This document shows positions 15,675 through 17,792 of a stretch of DNA of 17,792 bases, in pieces. The position numbers were made by a program, and so were the translations under genes. Under the pieces are notes generated by a model. That model was not told the origin of the DNA. It did no database searches and saw nothing but the letters and a program-made list of their open reading frames with translations. How positions within the stretch are numbered: the first letter of the stretch is position 1; each line of letters opens with the position of its first letter. Location: the NCBI GenBank assembly GCA_964542315.1, contig CAZIUA010000053.1, forward strand, positions 1 to 17,792, written 5' to 3'. The DNA comes from UBA11524 sp964542315. Lineage in GTDB: Bacteria > Bacillota > Clostridia > Christensenellales > Aristaeellaceae.

Positions 15675-15703
15675 ATTATAGCATGTTTATTCATTCTATG
15701 CAA
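15675..15703 (-). promoter_or_regulatory. sigma-A promoter of the pfkB-to-recN unit
   Basis: On the minus strand TTGCAT (15698-15703) and TATAAT (15675-15680) are separated by exactly 17 bp. The -10 is perfect and the -35 has 4 of 6 matches. Transcription should begin near 15668, about 24 nt before the TTG start of the kinase gene. No other comparably good promoter was noticed in the short gaps downstream as far as recN. Confidence 0.8.
15678..15695 (-). promoter_or_regulatory. ARG-box-like operator overlapping the promoter
   Basis: The minus strand reads AATGAATAAACATGCTAT. Against the Bacillus AhrC ARG box as I recall it (CATGAATAAAAATKCAAK), 15 of 18 positions agree, with the TGAATAAA half exact and the other half degenerate. 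It covers the spacer and part of the -10, where a repressor would block transcription. The unit below it contains argR. It may be chance in an AT-rich promoter. Confidence 0.4.
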
Positions 15704-15730
15704 TATCCCCTGCATAAACCAAAATACAAA

Positions 15731-15758
15731 GCGGACGCCCCCAATCAGGGGCATCCGC
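15731..15758 (-). terminator. Rho-independent terminator after tatD
   Basis: The minus strand has an 11-bp stem (GCGGATGCCCC and GGGGCGTCCGC, with one G-U pair) and a 6-nt loop TGATTG, followed by TTTGTATTTT. It begins 8 bases after the tatD stop and separates the metG-tatD unit from the kinase promoter. Confidence 0.9.
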
Positions 15759-15766
15759 AAAGTTAT

Positions 15767-16543
15767 TTACTTGATCCGATAGGCCGCCATGGCATTGCGG
15801 GTCGTGATCTCGGCCAGCTCCTCCACCGGGAGGCCGCGAAGGGCTGCGATCTTCTCCGCCACATAGCGCACATGGGTCGGCTCATTCCGCCGTCCGCGCA
15901 TGGGTTCGGGCGAAAGGTACGGGCTGTCCGTCTCGATCAGCAGCCTGTCGAGGGGGACGTTCACTGCCGCCTCCTGGAGCTTGGGCGCCTTCTTGAAGGT
16001 CACAGGCCCGGCAAAGCTGATGTAATACCCCATTTTGAGGTACTCCTTCGCGATCTCCCAGCTACCGGAAAAGCAGTGGATGATCCCGCCTGAGAGCTTC
16101 CCCTTCTGTTTCTTCATCAGGTCGAGCATGTCCTGATGGGCATCGCGGACGTGATAGGCCACAGGCATATCCAGCTGATAGGCCAGCTGCATCTGCTTTT
16201 CGCACACGTCCAGCTGCGTTTCGCGCGGGGACAGGTCGTAGTAATAGTCCAGGCCGATCTCGCCGATGGCCTGCACCTTGTCCTCCTTCAGCCAGGCGGT
16301 GAGGGTCTCCAGATCGCCCTCGCGATAGCCCTTGGCCTCATGGGGATGGATGCCGACCACGGCGTATGCGCCGGCATGTGCCTGCGCAAAATCCACCGCA
16401 TGCCGGGAGGAAGCCATGTCCGACCCGACGACGGCATACCGGCTTACGCCGGATGCCGCCATGCGCGCCAGCACCTCATCGCGATCCTCATCGAACCGCG
16501 CCTCATCCACATGGCAGTGGGAATCAAAGAGGCTGAGCCTCAT
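15767..16543 (-). CDS. tatD: TatD family metal-dependent hydrolase (DNase)
   Basis: Metal-dependent hydrolase of the TatD/YcfH family, linked to 3'-5' exonuclease activity on DNA; cytoplasmic. From the ATG at 16543 it is 258 aa, the typical length. FDSHCHVD puts the metal-binding histidines at residues 9 and 11, close to the start as in homologues. VGIHPHEA, IGEIGLDYYYD, the His in YHVRDA, HCFSGS and LLIETDSPYL (metal Asp) follow in family order. In-frame ATGs at 16555 and 16567 would add up to eight residues, none with a clear ribosome site, so the start is uncertain. It follows metG closely, a common Firmicutes arrangement, and is closed by a terminator. Confidence 0.93.
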   Translation of the reverse strand: MRLSLFDSHCHVDEARFDEDRDEVLARMAASGVSRYAVVGSDMASSRHAVDFAQAHAGAYAVVGIHPHEAKGYREGDLETLTAWLKEDKVQAIGEIGLDYYYDLSPRETQLDVCEKQMQLAYQLDMPVAYHVRDAHQDMLDLMKKQKGKLSGGIIHCFSGSWEIAKEYLKMGYYISFAGPVTFKKAPKLQEAAVNVPLDRLLIETDSPYLSPEPMRGRRNEPTHVRYVAEKIAALRGLPVEELAEITTRNAMAAYRIK

Positions 16544-16574
16544 TTCCGTTTCCATTTCTGCGTCCATCGCCCTA

Positions 16575-17792
16575 TCAGCCGATGAGCGCGCCATCGGCCA
16601 CGCCCTCGCCCACGGAGGCCAGACGCAGGTTGCCCTCGTCATCCACCGCGGAAAGGATCATGCCGTGGGACTCGATGCCCATCATCATGCGGGGCTTGAG
16701 GTTGGTGATGGCCACGATCTGCTTGCCCACCAGCGCGGCAGGATCGGGATAATACTGCGCGATGCCGGAGAGGATGGTGCGCTCGCCGTCCTTGCCGAAG
16801 GAGAGGCGGAACTGCAGCAGCTTCTTGGACTTCGGCACAGCGGAGCACTCCAGCACGCGGCCCACCTGGATCTTGGACTGGAAGAAGGTGTCGATGTCGA
16901 TGGATTCCGGATAGGTCGGCTCCTCGTGCTTCTTTTCTTCCTTCTTCGCGGGCTTTTCAGCCTTCTTCTCTTCCTTCTTGGCGGGCTTTTCGGCCTTCGC
17001 CTCGCCCTGGATGTCGGAGGGATTGAGCACCTCCAGCTCCTTCTTCACGTCGATGCGGGGGAAGAGCGCCTCGCCCTTGCAGACCTTGGTGCCCGCAGGC
17101 AACTGGCCGAAGGTCTTGAGGGAATCCCAGGTCTTGAGGGCTTCATCCGTCACGCCCAGCTGCTGGAAGATGCGCTCGGGCGTGGTGGGCATGAAGGGAT
17201 AGATCAGCACGGCCACATAGCGGACGCATTCCGCCAGGGTCAGCAGCACATTCGCCAGGCGATCCTTCTTTTCCGGATCCTTGCCCAGCACCCAGGGCTG
17301 CGTCATGTCGATATACTTGTTGCACTCGCCGATGACCTTCCAGATTTCCGCCAGCGCCTGGCTGAACTGGAGCTTGTCCATCTGCTCCTCCACCAGGGAA
17401 GGCAGCGCCTGGCAGTGATCGTGCAGGGGCTTGTCGAGGGTCTCGTCCACCGCATCCGTCCAGGCCGGCACCTCGCCGCCAAAGTACTTCTCCAGCATGG
17501 CGATCGTGCGGCTGACCAGGTTGCCCAGGTCATTGGCCAGGTCGGCATTCATGCGGGTGAGGAACGCCTCATTGGTGTAGTTGCCGTCGGAGCCGAAGGG
17601 CATCTCGCGCATGAGGTAATAGCGCAGCGCGTCGCAACCGTAGCGGGCCACGATGGGCTGGGCATACTGCACATTGCCCTTGGATTTGGCCATGCGGTCG
17701 CCGCCAAAGAGCAGCCAGCCATGACCGAACACCTGCTTGGGCAGGGGCAGACCCAGCGCATGCAGCATGATGGGCCAGTAGATGGTGTGGAA
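16575..17792 (-). CDS. metG: methionyl-tRNA synthetase, 5' end outside window
   Basis: Charges tRNA-Met with methionine. The frame is open to the right edge; the 405 codons present begin FHTIYWPIMLHALGLP, inside the catalytic domain, so the HIGH motif is off-window. The KMSKS loop reads RMAKSKGN (about 17696-17673), a variant of the usual KMSKS. The anticodon-binding helical domain follows (FLTRMNADLANDLGNLVSR). A Lys/Glu/Ala/Pro-rich linker leads to a C-terminal EMAP/Trbp111-like tRNA-binding domain (IDTFFQSKIQVGRVLE to MILSAVDDEG), present in many bacterial MetRS. It ends in GALIG and a TGA; tatD follows. Confidence 0.96.
   Translation of the reverse strand, partial: FHTIYWPIMLHALGLPLPKQVFGHGWLLFGGDRMAKSKGNVQYAQPIVARYGCDALRYYLMREMPFGSDGNYTNEAFLTRMNADLANDLGNLVSRTIAMLEKYFGGEVPAWTDAVDETLDKPLHDHCQALPSLVEEQMDKLQFSQALAEIWKVIGECNKYIDMTQPWVLGKDPEKKDRLANVLLTLAECVRYVAVLIYPFMPTTPERIFQQLGVTDEALKTWDSLKTFGQLPAGTKVCKGEALFPRIDVKKELEVLNPSDIQGEAKAEKPAKKEEKKAEKPAKKEEKKHEEPTYPESIDIDTFFQSKIQVGRVLECSAVPKSKKLLQFRLSFGKDGERTILSGIAQYYPDPAALVGKQIVAITNLKPRMMMGIESHGMILSAVDDEGNLRLASVGEGVADGALIG
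16930..16995 (-). repeat. 33-bp tandem repeat (2 copies) in metG linker
   Basis: Two adjacent copies of a 33-bp unit (16930-16962 and 16963-16995), differing at only a few positions. They encode two copies of an 11-residue Lys/Glu/Ala/Pro block (AEKPAKKEEKK) between the anticodon-binding and the C-terminal tRNA-binding domains. It looks like a recent in-frame duplication in a flexible linker. Confidence 0.85.

Noticed and set aside
16544..16642. Longer N-terminus of tatD reaching into metG
   Set aside because: The added residues overlap the metG 3' end and show no TatD similarity; family start is at the FDSHCH region.

Overview
This is a GC-rich bacterial chromosome segment. Every gene I can support lies on the minus strand, so transcription runs from high to low coordinates. 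The order dxs-tlyA-nadK-argR-recN, the strong AGGAGG-type ribosome sites, the Rnf genes and the metG-tatD pair point to the Clostridia (Firmicutes/Bacillota). A high-GC gut or anaerobic lineage is likely, but I cannot name the genus. There are 16 protein genes, two cut by the window edges. I see no RNA genes, insertion sequences or CRISPR arrays. No stretch over 300 bases lacks a gene; the largest gap is about 167 bases, between recN and rnfC.

Layout, in the direction of transcription. (1) 17792-15731: the 3' part of metG and then tatD, closed by a clear Rho-independent terminator. (2) 15703-4269: a sigma-A promoter with near-consensus hexamers 17 bp apart starts what looks like one 11-gene transcription unit. 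Its order is PfkB/FruK sugar kinase, GNAT acetyltransferase, alpha/beta hydrolase, membrane-anchored MurF-like ligase, D-Ala-D-Ala ligase, small membrane protein, dxs, tlyA, nadK, argR, recN. Gaps are at most 39 bases and no internal terminator is visible. An ARG-box-like sequence lies across the spacer and -10 of this promoter, and the unit encodes ArgR, so autoregulation is a reasonable hypothesis. (3) 4176-1: an extended -10 promoter and a hairpin-rich leader precede rnfC-rnfD-rnfE-rnfA-rnfB. rnfB runs off the left edge.

Functions. The Rnf genes encode a membrane ferredoxin:NAD+ oxidoreductase that couples electron transfer to ion pumping, but rnfG is absent from its usual place between rnfD and rnfE. 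The middle unit mixes cell-wall precursor synthesis (Ddl, MurF-like), isoprenoid synthesis (Dxs), NADP supply (NadK), rRNA methylation (TlyA), arginine control (ArgR) and DNA repair (RecN). Most is housekeeping. The most unusual items are the rnfG-less rnf order, the MurF-like ligase whose N-terminal domain is replaced by membrane segments, the ARG-box-like promoter, the alternative hairpins before rnfC, and a five-copy 9-bp repeat that gives Ddl a basic tail.
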